Part shown: in pieces, positions 10,285-22,000 of the stretch | How the letters are laid out: every line of letters begins with the position of its first letter | How positions within the stretch are numbered: the first letter of the stretch is position 1 | Program-made: the position numbers and the translations under genes | From: Coccinella septempunctata | Taxonomy: Eukaryota; Arthropoda; Insecta; Coleoptera; Coccinellidae | DNA length: 64,000 nt | Reading direction: 5' to 3' | Assembly (NCBI RefSeq): GCF_907165205.1 | Contig: NC_058198.1 | Coordinates: 19,529,240 to 19,593,239, forward strand | Notes under the pieces: model-generated | Databases searched by the model: none | The model's input: the letters and a program-made list of their open reading frames with translations, nothing else | Told to the model about the DNA's origin: nothing

Positions 10285-12113
10285 ACGGAGGTATGGAGAA
10301 GGAGTCGACCATATCTCCCAACACACTGACTCCCATGACATCGACTGCCTGGAATGATAACCGACCGCTTGTCGAAGTTAAGATAGCCGGAGAACACTAC
10401 AAAGCATTAATTGACACGGGAGCCACGAAGAGTTTCGTAAGTCGGAAAGTGGCAAGACAGTGTGAAAGCAAGGGAATCACCGGACAACATGTTGAGAATG
10501 GTTTCGTGGTGGTTGCAAATGGTCAACCCACGACAACACCCAAACTCTACACTACCGCTGTTCACCTGGCTGATTATTCCTTGACCGACGTAAAATTTCT
10601 GTTGGTGCCTGATTTACCAGTTGACCTCATTCTAGGAATGGACGTATTAGGAAGGTTCAATTTTTCCATTAACCTCAGTACCGCGGACTGTTACCTGGAA
10701 GGTCGACTGATTGCCAAACCAACACCGAAAATTCAAGAAGCTGTTGAAGTGCAGGACCGGAGAAAATCCCTGAACCCACCTGCGGACAACCCGTCACCTA
10801 AACCGTTACCGTCCGTAGATTCCGTATACCTGGCCGAGATAGAAACAACCCAGTGCAAATGGTACAACAAGAAGTTACAGGAGGTGGAAAAAGACCCAAC
10901 AAATTTTCCTGACTACGCCGTTGAAAATGGAAAACTGTTGCGACATTTCTGGGACTCATCCGACTTCACAGAAGATGGAACCGACCAAACCTGGAAACTC
11001 TGTGTACCGACCGAACAGCGAACCGAAGTACTGAAGGAAAACCACGACTCAGAACTAGCAGGTCACATGGGGATTGCTAAGACGATTGCACGGATAGCCA
11101 GAAATTATTACTGGCCAGGGATGTTTTGAGACATTGCGAAATACGTGAGGAACTGCACATCGTGCAAAAAGTACAAAGTTTCGCAACAGAAAACCCCTGG
11201 TAAGATGCAACCACACCGAATGGCGGATGCGCCGTTCAAAGAAGTATCCACGGACATAGTTGGACCATTGCCACGGTCAAAAAAGGGAAACTCCTACATC
11301 GTGGTAATGCAAGACTGGTTCACAAAGTGGGTAGAGTGTCGTCCGTTGCGGAAAGCCACCGCCAAAACAGTTTATTCGGCCCTCTACGAACAAGTCATAC
11401 TGAAATACGGTTGCCCAAAACTAGTAATATCCGACAATGGAGTACAATTCGACAGCAGGCTATTCAAGAACAGTCTCCGAGAGCTGAACATTGCTCACCG
11501 TTTCACACCACCGTATACTCCTCAGTGCAATCCTATAGAAAGATCTAACCGTACCCTAAAGACCATGATAGCACAGTTTTGTGAAGCCGATCAACGAACT
11601 TGGGATGAAAAGATAGGAGAGTTAACGTTTGCCATCAACACCGCTAAACAGGAGTCTACTGGGTTTACACCGGCATTTTTAAATTATGGGAGGGAATTAG
11701 AAGTCCCGAGGGCGATTTATTCGACAAACCCCCACAATGAAGAAATGAACGGAGAATCCAACCGTACAGGAGAAGAAAATAGAGACATGACTTACCGTAC
11801 CCAACAGATCAAACATCTCCAGGAGGCTTATGAGTTCCTCCGTACTAAACTGTACCGTGCCTTCCAGCAACAGGCTCACCACTACAATCTTCGACGAAGA
11901 GAAATCCGATACCATGTGGGAGATAAAGTTCTACGCCGGGACCGTCCTTTATCCTCGGCCGTTGACAGTTTCGCCGCCAAGTTAGCTCCGAAGTTTTCCG
12001 GACCGTTTACCGTTGTTAAAGTTGTTTCACCTGTCGTCTACGACCTGAAAGATACAGAGGGTAGAAAAATCACTAACATACACATTAAAGATTTAAAACC
12101 ATTTCATGCATAA
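10158..12113 (+). CDS. Pol of gypsy element 2: protease joined to integrase; RT and RNase H missing
   Basis: One frame, with a single in-frame TGA at 11127-11129, covers everything from the gag overlap to the end of integrase. The protease shows KALIDTGATKSFVSRKVA and LILGMDVLGRFNF. After a Pro-rich spacer it goes straight to sequence normally found after RNase H (YLAEIETTQCKWYNKKLQE) and the integrase zinc domain (HDSELAGHMGIAKT, NCTSCKKYK). The DDE core follows: VSTDIVGPLPRS, ISDNGVQFDS, CNPIERSNRTLKTM. The end has GDKVLRRDRPL and FSGPFTVVKVVSP. About 700 residues of RT and RNase H are absent and the frame is preserved. The TGA falls in WPGMF-DIAKYV where Arg is usual, so it looks like a CGA to TGA mutation. 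Confidence 0.85.
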
Positions 12114-13387
12114 TATATTATTGTCATGATCCGTTAACCGTTCTATAGAAATAACCTCTGAAAGGAGGAAATCCGTTATTTTTTTCCGTTCTGAATATAT
12201 ATATATATATTTTTTTTTCTGTTACCGATTATATTATTATTTTCCGTTTACCTGTTTATCTGAATAACTGTAGTTGCTCAATTAACCAGAACCAATGCAT
12301 CCAGACAATCTGTCTCCAAGAATCAACGGATAGAACCACCCCGGAAGAAGTTAAACAAGTTCCGCATGTCAACCAGTAGGGAATTAGCCCTCCGTGCCTG
12401 TCCAAGAAACCAAGGCCACCTGCAAGAAGAAATCTCGTAAATCTGAAGCCCGTTATTAAGCATAATTATAACCAACTACACCGTCACAATTCCGTTCAAA
12501 TTCCGTACAGGCACCACCGTTGACCGAAATACCGTATCTACAGATTTTCATCCGTTCAGCATGAAATTATGAATCAAACCTGTTAAAACTGTCCGAAAAA
12601 TCTGTTACTTATGTAAGGAATACCAATAAAGGATACTGTTTCACATTGCAACTGAGTATATCCGTCTATTAATCCAATAGATCTAACCAATTTCTATTCT
12701 GAACCGAACCGAAATTATTGTACCGTCAATTTAACACTGTCTACCTGAAGAAAGCACCGTCTACCTGAAAACAGAATACAGAGAAAAACCGTTCCAAGAA
12801 GAAAAGTGGACCACGAGGAACGATGAAGATTGGAGAGTTTATTGTTAGAAATTACCCACCTGCAAGTCTCATACCGGATCCGAGAGTCTCAACGTCCGTA
12901 CAGCCGGGTCATACCAGTCCATTGAGCCCCCACGTACCGGAGGTTTTCCACCTGTTGCAGCTCCCACGAATCCGGGGTAACCTACAAAACCACGATGGAA
13001 TTCAAACACCCGCCAAACACAGTTAAATTAGGTACTCACCGGAGGGATGAAACATGGCACGCTTCCGACCAGCGATGAAGATGAATTTCCACATAGAGAA
13101 AGAAGATTTTCCACTATTATACACCATTTATCCACGGAACGCTGAACAAGGTTCTTTGACAAGATGGCGGAGACCTGCGCCGAAATGACTGACGCTGACG
13201 TTTCTGCGTGCGCATTGGAACTACCATTCCAACCATAGAGAGGATAAGTACTTGATTGAGTTGTAAACTGGTCACCAGTATAGGTGGCGCGCGCGAAAGT
13301 AAGGTCATTATTTCTAGGGGTAGATAGAGTCGTGAAATTAAACTCACTATTTCATCGTATGTTAATTTCTTCCGAGCTGAGGAGGGT
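12114..13387 (+). other. 3' non-coding region of gypsy element 2
   Basis: About 1.27 kb between the integrase stop and the proposed 3' LTR. It is rich in CCGT/TCCGTT words and holds a short AT run near 12198-12211. A 67-codon ORF at 12823-13026 has no recognisable domain. An env remnant is possible in principle, but I see no signal peptide, fusion or transmembrane pattern. The Pu-rich GAGCTGAGGAGGG just before 13388 would serve as polypurine tract. Confidence 0.5.
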
Positions 13388-13868
13388 GTGATGAAGTCCA
13401 GTTTTCTGAGGAAAATAATTGGAGTTCATCTTAGTGCATTTCTTTCGTTTTAAATTTCCGTCTTTGAAAATATTTTAATTCTCGAATATTCCGTACGTTC
13501 ATTCCGATAGGCAGAGTAAATGTAAAAAAACCGCTTATCCGTATTTCACGTTATTTTTCTTACATGCCGTTGAAGATTTCGACGTTTTTCATCTGTTGAT
13601 ATGCGATAAACCGGAGCTGACGACGTTTTTCATTCTTGTCGCATTCTGGAATTTTCAGATTTTTACCGTGAGAGGGGATATGCCTATAAAAGCAAATTTT
13701 CCCCCCGCGACGGTCACTTTTCGACTGTTACTTCAGTTCTTCGGCTGACTTTTCGACTTTTGACTTTTACTTCAGTGCTTTCACTTCGCTTCAGTATTTT
13801 GGATTTTTCGCTTTCTAACGTGGTGACTTCTGTTATAGATTCAGTTAACTTTCGGTAACCACGTTACA
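13388..13868 (+). repeat. Candidate 3' LTR of gypsy element 2
   Basis: Begins TGTGATG directly after a purine tract and ends GTTACA, giving TG...CA over about 481 bp. A TATAAAAG box at about 13685 fits an LTR promoter. There is no second LTR in the window to confirm the borders, and the next LINE starts at the same place, so the right edge is approximate. Confidence 0.55.
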
Positions 13869-14553
13869 ATCGTTGTAAAAAACTTAATAAGTCCTATTAT
13901 GCAATATCCCGACTCAAGAACACTTTTCAGACAGATGCCCTGCTTCGAATTTACTATGGTATGGTTTATAGTCATCTTTGCTATAATGTGGTTTTGTGGG
14001 GGTCGTCAACGGTCAGTGGTCGTGTGTTTATCACCCAGAAAAAATCCTACGAATGATTTTCAAATTGAAACCTCAAGATTCCTGTAAGCCGATTTTCAAA
14101 CAGTACAAGATTTTGACTTTGCCATCTATTTTCATTTTGAATACTTTGATTTATATCCGACAAAGTATCCACCTTTTGAACAGGTGTACTGATTTTCATG
14201 CATATAATACTAGAAATGATGATGTACTATGCATTCCAATGCACCGAACCACAAAGTTCACTTCATCACCAATGTTCATTGGCACCAAGCTCTATAATCA
14301 CTTAAATAAAAAATTTAAGAGTATGACTGACAAGCAGTTTAAAAGTCAGATCAAATTACTTTTGATCAACAAGTGCTATTATAGTGTTGAAGAATTTTTA
14401 GAAGATAAGTTATGTTAAGATCAAAAATTTCTTTTTTTTTTGTTTTTGTTCTTTACTATGTTAATTTTTTTTTCAAAAATTGTCTTGACGTGTCTTATAC
14501 ATTTTTATTAATGTCTGGAAGGATCAATAAATGTATTCTATTCTATTCTATTC
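13869..14553 (+). pseudogene. LINE 3' fragment (RT C-terminal domain and tail)
   Basis: 5'-truncated LINE. The protein downstream of RT is recognisable in two frames: AISRLKNTFQTDALL and MVYSHLCYNVVLWG, then after a one-base deletion at about 14040, ILRMIFKLKPQDSCKPIF to the stop at 14418. This C-terminal block closely resembles that of the LINE at 58.6-59.2 kb (VLRMIYG...SCKPIF), so the two are related Jockey/CR1-like elements. The 3' UTR ends in AATAAATG followed by a (TTCTA)n tail at about 14534-14553, a typical simple-repeat LINE tail. It has no catalytic RT motif and cannot be active. Confidence 0.8.
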
Positions 14554-17500
14554 TATTATTATGACTTTAGCCTTGCGGCTTTCACACTCCTCTCCAGAGG
14601 AAAATTCACTTATCCCAGATATCTCAGATATCAAAAGGATTAAGCTCTGTTGGAGCCCTTTCCAGGTTTTCGGGCTCGTGGTGGTGGTCGGGTCCGGGTC
14701 GCTCCTCGCCTCCCTGCTGTAGGTTGGATTCCTGCTCCACCCGCACTTCCTGTCGGAGCAGACGGTGTTCCTCTGAATTTCCCATGTACTTGCGTACAGT
14801 TCTCGCCGTTCCCAGCAGTACCGCCTTCTGCATGACTTTATAGATATTTTCGTCCAACTGAAGCTTCCTCAAGTTCTCTAGCAGTTTCTTCGGTATCAGG
14901 CCTGTAGATGATATGACAATAGGGATGGTCTTGATATCTTTCAGCTTCCACTGTCTCCTGGTTTGTTCCTCGAGATCTCTGTACTTTGAAATTTTTTCAG
15001 TGTGCCTATCTAGAAGATTGTTATTATTTGGAATCGCCACATCGATGAATAGTGCTCTGTCCTCATCCTTATTGAGCAATATGAGGTCTGGTCTATTGTG
15101 GGTTATTTTCCGGTCTGTGAGAACCGTGCGATCCCAGTAGAGCTTGTGATGTTCATTTTCCAATACAGCATCTGGATGGTAATTGTAATAAGGAACCTTT
15201 TTCGAACTCAGAAGTTGGTGTTTCAGTGCCAATTCTTGGTGAAGAATCTTGGCAACGGCATCATGTCTATTTTTGTACTCCGTGCCCGCGAACTTCTGAC
15301 ATCCCCCGGTGATGTGCTGGATAGTTTCATGTGTCGCACAGCCATAACGACAGCTATCGTCCGCCACTGAGGCATCCTTGGCGATGTATCTCATGTAATT
15401 TCTTGTTGGAATCACCTGATCCTGGATGGCGAGCATGAAGCCCTCTGTCTCAGGAAACAACCTTCCGGAAGTCAGCCAGTAGTTCGACGCAGATATGTCG
15501 ACGTAATCATGGTTGATCTCATTCTGGTGCCTCCCATGCAGAGGTTTGCCAATCAGTTTCTGCATTTTACTTTCTGCAGAGTGTTCGACGGTTTCCAAGT
15601 GATCCTGGTGTAGCTTTAACGGTGTGGAAGTATCAGCAACACAAACTACTCGATGGAGTTCTGACGAAGCTGCCTTGCTCAAGAAATATTTTCGAAGTCC
15701 TTCAATTTCCTGGGACATACGGTTGGACAAATCAACAATTCCTCTACCCCCAAGATGTCGTGGTAGCTCTGTCCGTTCTAATGAGCTTTTGGGGTGATGT
15801 TTATTGTGTTTAGTCAGCATCGTACGTATTTTTCTCTGTAAAGCTGCTAAATCGGTGGTCGTCCAAGAGATAATACCAAATGAATAGCTCAGTGCCGAGC
15901 AAGCGTAGGTGTTAATCGCTTTTATCAGGTTCTTGCTGTTAAGACCAGTTCTCATTATCCTTCTCAATCTTCGGGTAAACTCCTCCGTTAATTCTTTCTT
16001 CATCTGGGTCTGATTGATTTTTCTTGCCTGTTTCATGCCTAGATACTTGTATGTGTCTCCTTCCTTCAATGCTTCAATTTCTGCACCTTCCTTGAGTTTG
16101 AACGTACCATCTTCCATTTTCCCTCTCGTTATGTTTAGCAGTCGGCATTTTTCTAGTCCAAACTTCATTTTGATGTCTTCCGAGAATCCTTCCACCATTT
16201 TCAGCATCAGTTGCATTTGTTTTTTGGTAGATGCGAAGAGTTTCAAATCGTCCATGTAAAGGAGATGATTCAGTTTCATCATAGTTCTACTGCTGCTCTT
16301 GATGGAGAATCCGTAGTCCGTAGAATTCAATCTATGAGATAAGGGATTCAGGGCCATGCAGAACCACAGAGGGCTCAGCGAGTCTCCTTGGAAAATTCCG
16401 CGTCTTATTGGAATAGGTCCTGTTGTAATGGAGCAATCTGCTGCTTTCATTTGAAGACTAGTACGCCAGGTTGACATGGCGTTTTTAAGGAACTTAACAA
16501 TATTGGGATCCACCTTGTAAATCTTCAAGATCGTCAAGAGCCATTCGTGAGGTATAGAATCGAATGCTTTTTGGTAGTCTATGTACGCAGCGTAAAGATT
16601 CCTTCGCTTGGAGAACGCTTGATTGCAGATAACTGAATCTATTATTAGTTGTTCTTTGCACCCTCGGCTGTCTTTGGTGCATCCTTTCTGTTGCATGGCG
16701 ATGATGTTATTCCTTTCGCAATGGTTGTAAATTCGGTTCGAAATGCACGATGTGATTAATTTGTACATCGTTGGAAGACATGTGATTGGTCGGTACTTGG
16801 ATGGGTCTTCTGTATTCCTTTGGTCTTTAGGTAACAGGTATGTTGTGCCATGTGTAAGGAATACTGGCATTCTTTCAGGATTTTCAATGACATCATTTAT
16901 TGCGGAGGTCAATTTGTCATGCATGATCCAAAGTTTCTTGATCCAGAAGTTCTGTAATCCATCAGGCCCAGGTGCTTTCCAGTTTTGCAGTCCTCTGATA
17001 GCTGATTTTACTTCTTCAATTGTGATCATGTCAAGCTGCATCGGCTCATATTTTATAGCTTCAGATTTTTCATCTTCGATCCATCCGGTATTTCCATTGA
17101 ACTGAGGTTTCGTTGATAATTGTTCGGTCCAGAATTGTTCAATGGCTTCCTTTGGTGGTAACTTTCCATTTTCTCCATCCGACGATGTGAGTGACCGGTA
17201 GAAAGATTCTTCGGACTTTTCGAATGAATTATTGTCTCTTTTCCGGCTATAATTGCTTTTATATCTCCTCAGGCGTTCTGCATACAGACTTAATTTTTGC
17301 TTCAGAGTGTCAAGGCAATGGTGTGCTGTAGCATTCTCCGTCTCTCGTTCGGTGTGTGTTCTGTTTCTATCGATGATTTCTTTGGCAGCTTTCACAACCT
17401 TCCTTCCGCGATTCCCGTTCAAGTACTCCGTCAGTCGTCCAATGTCTCTTCTTAGCCTTTCTGTTTTGTGTTGAAGACGTTTCTGCCATGCTGGCGCGTG

Positions 17501-17972
17501 TAATTTGTGTAATTTTGGACCATCGTTGTTCGTTTGGCGAATTTTTGCCCCCATGGTTTTCGCTGTCGTTAGCGCTGCACAGTGAAAAACTAGATGCAGA
17601 TATTCCAATGAACTTCCGTTCTGTAGGTATTCAGGTAAAACGTCCTTATTCAAGATGTCGATTATAAGTGATAGTTTCTTGGATGTATTGAGTCGTGGAG
17701 GTGCTACTCGATGAAGAGGATCTGTTCCTTCCAGTTCGGCAAAGTATCTCCTCATGTCAGAGTCAACTTGTCGGTGGAGCTCTTCCCTATCGTCCTGGTG
17801 TTCAGGCTCACTTTCGTTGCAAGATGGACTTTCAGTATCAGTTTCTTCTGCCTGTTGTTGCCCCGGCATGTGAATTTCATCAGAGGTGTTGGTGTTATTC
17901 TCTATTGTAGGCGGACGCTGAAGTTCTCGTTTGATTGCGTCGATTCGGGCCGTAGGTATTAGTTCATAGTTC
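14554..17972 (-). CDS. R4/Dong-like LINE, 5'-truncated copy A (RT and restriction-like endonuclease)
   Basis: The minus frame, with its stop at 14624, is open through the whole element and on into Helitron sequence. It closely matches copy B on the plus strand. RT motifs are NWKAPGPDGLQNFWIKKLW, PSKYRPITCLP, AFDSIPHEWLL, RRGIFQGDSLSPLWF and the catalytic LLYMDDLKLFAS. Downstream are the Cys/His motif CRYGCATHETIQHITGGC and the PD-(D/E)XK-type nuclease RPDLILLNKDE followed by FIDVAIPNNN. The 5' end breaks at about 17972 within ELIPTARIDAIK, so roughly 150 N-terminal residues are missing. The 3' end reads AAAGTCATAATAA and abuts the tail of the LINE at 13.9-14.55 kb. Lack of internal stops suggests recent insertion, but the truncation makes it inactive. 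Confidence 0.9.
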
Positions 17973-17974
17973 AT

Positions 17975-18923
17975 AGTGCAGATAAACGACCTGTTGGAGC
18001 ACATGAACGCCAATTCAACGCCCCTACAATAGACAAAGTGGCAATTGTGATTGTAGGTGAAAACTTGAAAAGGCGTGATATTGTTCTTACGCGTCGCAAT
18101 ACTTGCAAGAATTGCAACGAATATATGGAACACACCGTTCATACGATGCTCTGCAATACCCGCTAATGTTTTGGGGAGGTTATGGTGGATATTATTTCAA
18201 CATCAAGATGATGAATACATTGAATGGTGACTACCTATATTAAAATCTTAAATGTCTACTTAATACAAATTTGAATTATTTGATTTTAGGCCAGGAAACC
18301 ACCAAGAAAGTTAGCTCGATGAATTATTATGCATTTTGTTTAATGGTTCGTCAAAATGCTGATATCTATTTGCTGAGATTTCGTCGATTGTTGCAGCAGT
18401 TTTGTTTGGACATGTATTGTAAAATTTAAACGAAGCACCTCACTTATATCAGAATGAATCAATCTAAACTACGTTCAGAGGAATAAATTCATTTACGAGA
18501 TGCAATATCCACCGAAGGAGATGCATCTAATGTAGGTAGATTGACAATTTAACCAGCTTATATTGGCAGCCCGCGTCATATGCATGAATATGCACAAGAT
18601 ACAATGACACACGTTCGAAATTATGGTCGTCTTGATCTGTTCATTACATTTACCTGCAATCCAAAATCGGAAGAAATCACTCAACTGCTTCTTTCCGCAC
18701 AAACATCAGTTGATCGACATGACATCACTGCACGAGTGTTCAAACAAGAAGTGAAGTCGCTAATGGTTCGTATTAAAAAACATCATGTCTTTGGGGATAC
18801 TCGATGCTGGATGTATTCAATTGAATGGCAAAAACGAGGCCTGCCACATGCACACATTCTCATCTGGTTAGTAGAAAGAATTCGACCAGAACAGATAGAT
18901 GACGTTATATGTGCTGAGATTCA
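17975..18923 (+). pseudogene. Helitron Rep fragment A
   Basis: This is the N-terminal and HUH portion of a Helitron replication initiator (Helitron_like_N family). Landmarks are KRPVGAHERQFNAPT, then YDALQYPLMFWGGYGGYYFNI, TTKKVSSMNYYAF, YIGSPRHMHEYAQD, LFITFTCNP, and the HUH box KRGLPHAHILIWL. Several frame changes occur. One between 18226 and 18290 is removed exactly by a 63-bp GT...AG stretch. The fragment ends at about 18923 in DDVICAEI, and the next residues expected for the family (PD..NDPEL) are found at 51.61 kb. The upstream end meets the 5'-truncated end of R4 copy A. The two-Tyr region and helicase are absent here. Confidence 0.85.
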
Positions 18924-19083
18924 ATGACGGCTCGTCAGGGTATGCAGGGTCGACCGGGCGGACCCAAAATAATGGGTAGAGAAAGAAATAGAAAATAATT
19001 ATTTATATTATTAATTTTAGTTGAAACTCATTCAGAATCATCCATTTCGCTATTCAAATATAATAATAATAATAATAATAATA
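18924..19083 (+). other. Helitron/R4 junction with (TAA)n
   Basis: The first bases (CAATGACGGCTCGTC) resemble a decayed hAT-type terminus, then AT-rich DNA and a TAA repeat at about 19061-19085. R4 copy B starts at or right after the TAA run, which suits the TAA-repeat target reported for Dong elements. The hAT-end reading is tentative. Confidence 0.4.
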
Positions 19084-22000
19084 ATGTCTGGCCTGCCTGG
19101 CAGCTATCTGGTAGATGGCCTGCCAGGTAGCCATCGTAACGACGTAGACGGTGCAGCCAGCCACGCCTGCTGTCCGCAGTCCCATTCCTTCTTCCTCTCT
19201 CTTTCACATCCTTCATAGGGGTGCTCTTTCTGCTCTCATTTCTCTACCCCTCACCCAAACCGAGAAAGGGGAGCACAAACCCATGAAAATGGTGATTACG
19301 AGAAGCCTCGGAAACAAGTCGCTGCCTGGGGATCGTCAGGGCATGTCTGGAGCAGGCGCTGGACATGACAGCATGCGGGACGTCGGTGGCAGGATGTTGA
19401 GGAAGCGGGCTCCTGCTGCAAAACAAGCTACAGCTCCAAAGCAACAACAGCAACCAACGAGTCCAATTCAATTGCCGACTCGAACCGCTGAAGGTGCTGC
19501 GCAGGATATTCAGCCAGTGCTCACCCAAGCGGGGTTAGTGAGAAAGCGCATGAAGTGGACAACGTCCATGAATGAAACTATTGTGCGCATATATAACTCC
19601 ATCACGGGACTAGGGCAGAACACGAACAACTATAGGAAAAGGCTCCATGAGGAATTCTGCATTGCCTACCCAAATGTCAATGTCACTGAACAACGAGTGG
19701 CAGACCAGTACCGCGTAATTCTGAGAAATGAACTAGTACCAACGGCCCGAATCGACGCAATTAAACGAGAACTTCAGCGTCCGCTAGCAATGGAGAATAA
19801 CACCAACACCTCTGATGAAGTTCACATACCTGGGCAACAACACCCAGAAGACATTGATACTGAAAGTCCTTCTTGCAAAGCAAATGAGCCTGAACACCAG
19901 GACGATAGGGAAGAGCTCCACCGACAAGTTGACTCTGACATGAGGAGATACTTTGCCGAACTGGAAGGAACAGATCCTCTTCATCGAGTAGCACCTCCAC
20001 GACTCAATACATCCAAAAAACTGTCACTTATAATCGACATCTTGAATAAGGACGTTTTACCTGAATACCTACAGAACGGAAGTTCATTGGAATATCTGCA
20101 TCTAGTTTTTCACTGTGCAGCGCTGACGACAGCGAAAACCATGGGGGCAAAAATTCGCCGAACGAACAACGATGGTCCAAAATTACACAAATTACACGCG
20201 CCAGCATGGCAGAAACGTCTTCAACACAAAACAGAAAGGCTAAGAAGAGACATTGGACGACTGACGGAGTACTTGAACGGGAATCGAGGAAGAAAGGTTG
20301 TGAAAGCTGCCAAAGAGATCATGGATAGAAACAGGACACACACAGAACGAGAGACGGAGAATGCTACAGCTCACCATTGCCTCGACACTCTGAAGCAAAA
20401 ATTAAGTCTGTATGCAGAACGCTTGAGGAGATATAAAAGCAATTATAGCCGGAAAAGAGACAATAATTCATTCGAAAAGTCGGAAGAATCTTTCTACCGG
20501 TCACTCACATCGTCGGATGGAGAAAATGGAAAGTTACCACCAAAGGAAGCCATTGAACAATTCTGGACCGAACAATTATCAACAAAACCTCAGTTCAATG
20601 GAGATACCGGATGGATTGAAGATGAAAAATCTGAAGCTATAAAATATGAGCCGATGCAGCATGACATGATCACGATTGAAGAAGTAAAATCAGCTATCAG
20701 AGGACTGCACAACTGGAAAGCACCTGGGCCTGATGGATTACAGAACTTCTGGATCAAGAAACTTTGGATCATGCATGACAAATTGACCTCCGCAATAAAT
20801 GATGTCATTGAAAATCCTGAAAGAATGCCAGTATTCCTTACACATGGCACAACATACCTGTTACCTAAAGACCAAAGGAATACAGAAGACCCATCCAAGT
20901 ACCGACCGATCACATGTCTTCCAACGATGTACAAATTAATCACATCGTGCATATCAAACCGAATTCACAACCATTGCGAAAGAAATAACATCATCGCCAT
21001 ACAACAGGAAGGATGCACCAAAGACAGCCGAGGGTGCAAAGAACAACTAATAATAGATTCAGTTATCTGCAATCAAGCGTTCTCCAAGCGAAGGAATCTT
21101 TACGCTGCCTACATAGACTACAAAAAAGCATTCGATTCTATACCTCACGAATGGCTCTTGACGATCTTGAAGATTTACAAGGTGGATCCCAATATTGTTA
21201 AGTTCCTGAAAAACGCCATGTCAACCTGGCGTACTAGTCTCCAAATGAAAGCAGCAGATTGCTCCATTACAACAGGACCTATTCCAATAAGACGCGGAAT
21301 TTTCCAAGGAGACTCGCTGAGCCCTCTGTGGTTCTGCATGGCCCTGAATCCCTTGTCTCATAGATTGAATTCTACGGACTACGGATTTTCCATCAAGAGC
21401 GGCAGTAGAACTATGATGAAATTGAATCATCTCCTTTACATGGACGATTTGAAACTCTTCGCATCTACCAAAAAACAAATGCAACTGATGCTGAAAATGG
21501 TGGAAGGATTCTCGGAAGACATCAAAATGAAGTTTGGACTAGAAAAATGTCGACTGCTAAACATAACGAGAGGGAAAATAGAAGATGGTACGTTCAAACT
21601 CAAGGAAGGTGCAGAAATTGAAGCATTAAAGGAAGGAGACACATACAAGTATCTAGGCATAAAACAGGCAAGAAAAATCAATCAGACTCAGATGAAGAAA
21701 GAATTAACGGAGGAGTTTACCCGAAGATTGAGGAGGATAATGAGAACTGGTCTTAACAGCAAGAATCTGATAAAAGCGATTAACACCTACGCTTGCTCGG
21801 CGCTGAGCTATTCATTTGGTATTATCTCTTGGACGACCACCGATTTAACAGCTTTACAGAGAAAAATAAGGACGATGCTGACTAAACACCATAAACATCA
21901 CCCCAAAAGCTCAATAGAACGGACAGAGCTGCCACGACATCTTGGGGGTAGAGGAATTGTTTATTTGTCCAACCGTATGTCCCAGGAAATTGAAGGACTT

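Noticed and set aside
12823..13026. Small gene or env remnant in the gypsy 2 3' region
   Set aside because: The 67-codon ORF has no domain, signal peptide or membrane segment and could occur by chance.
17973..18142. N-terminal extension of R4 copy A on the minus strand
   Set aside because: Those codons are antisense to Helitron Rep, so the extension is a fusion artefact of the open frame.
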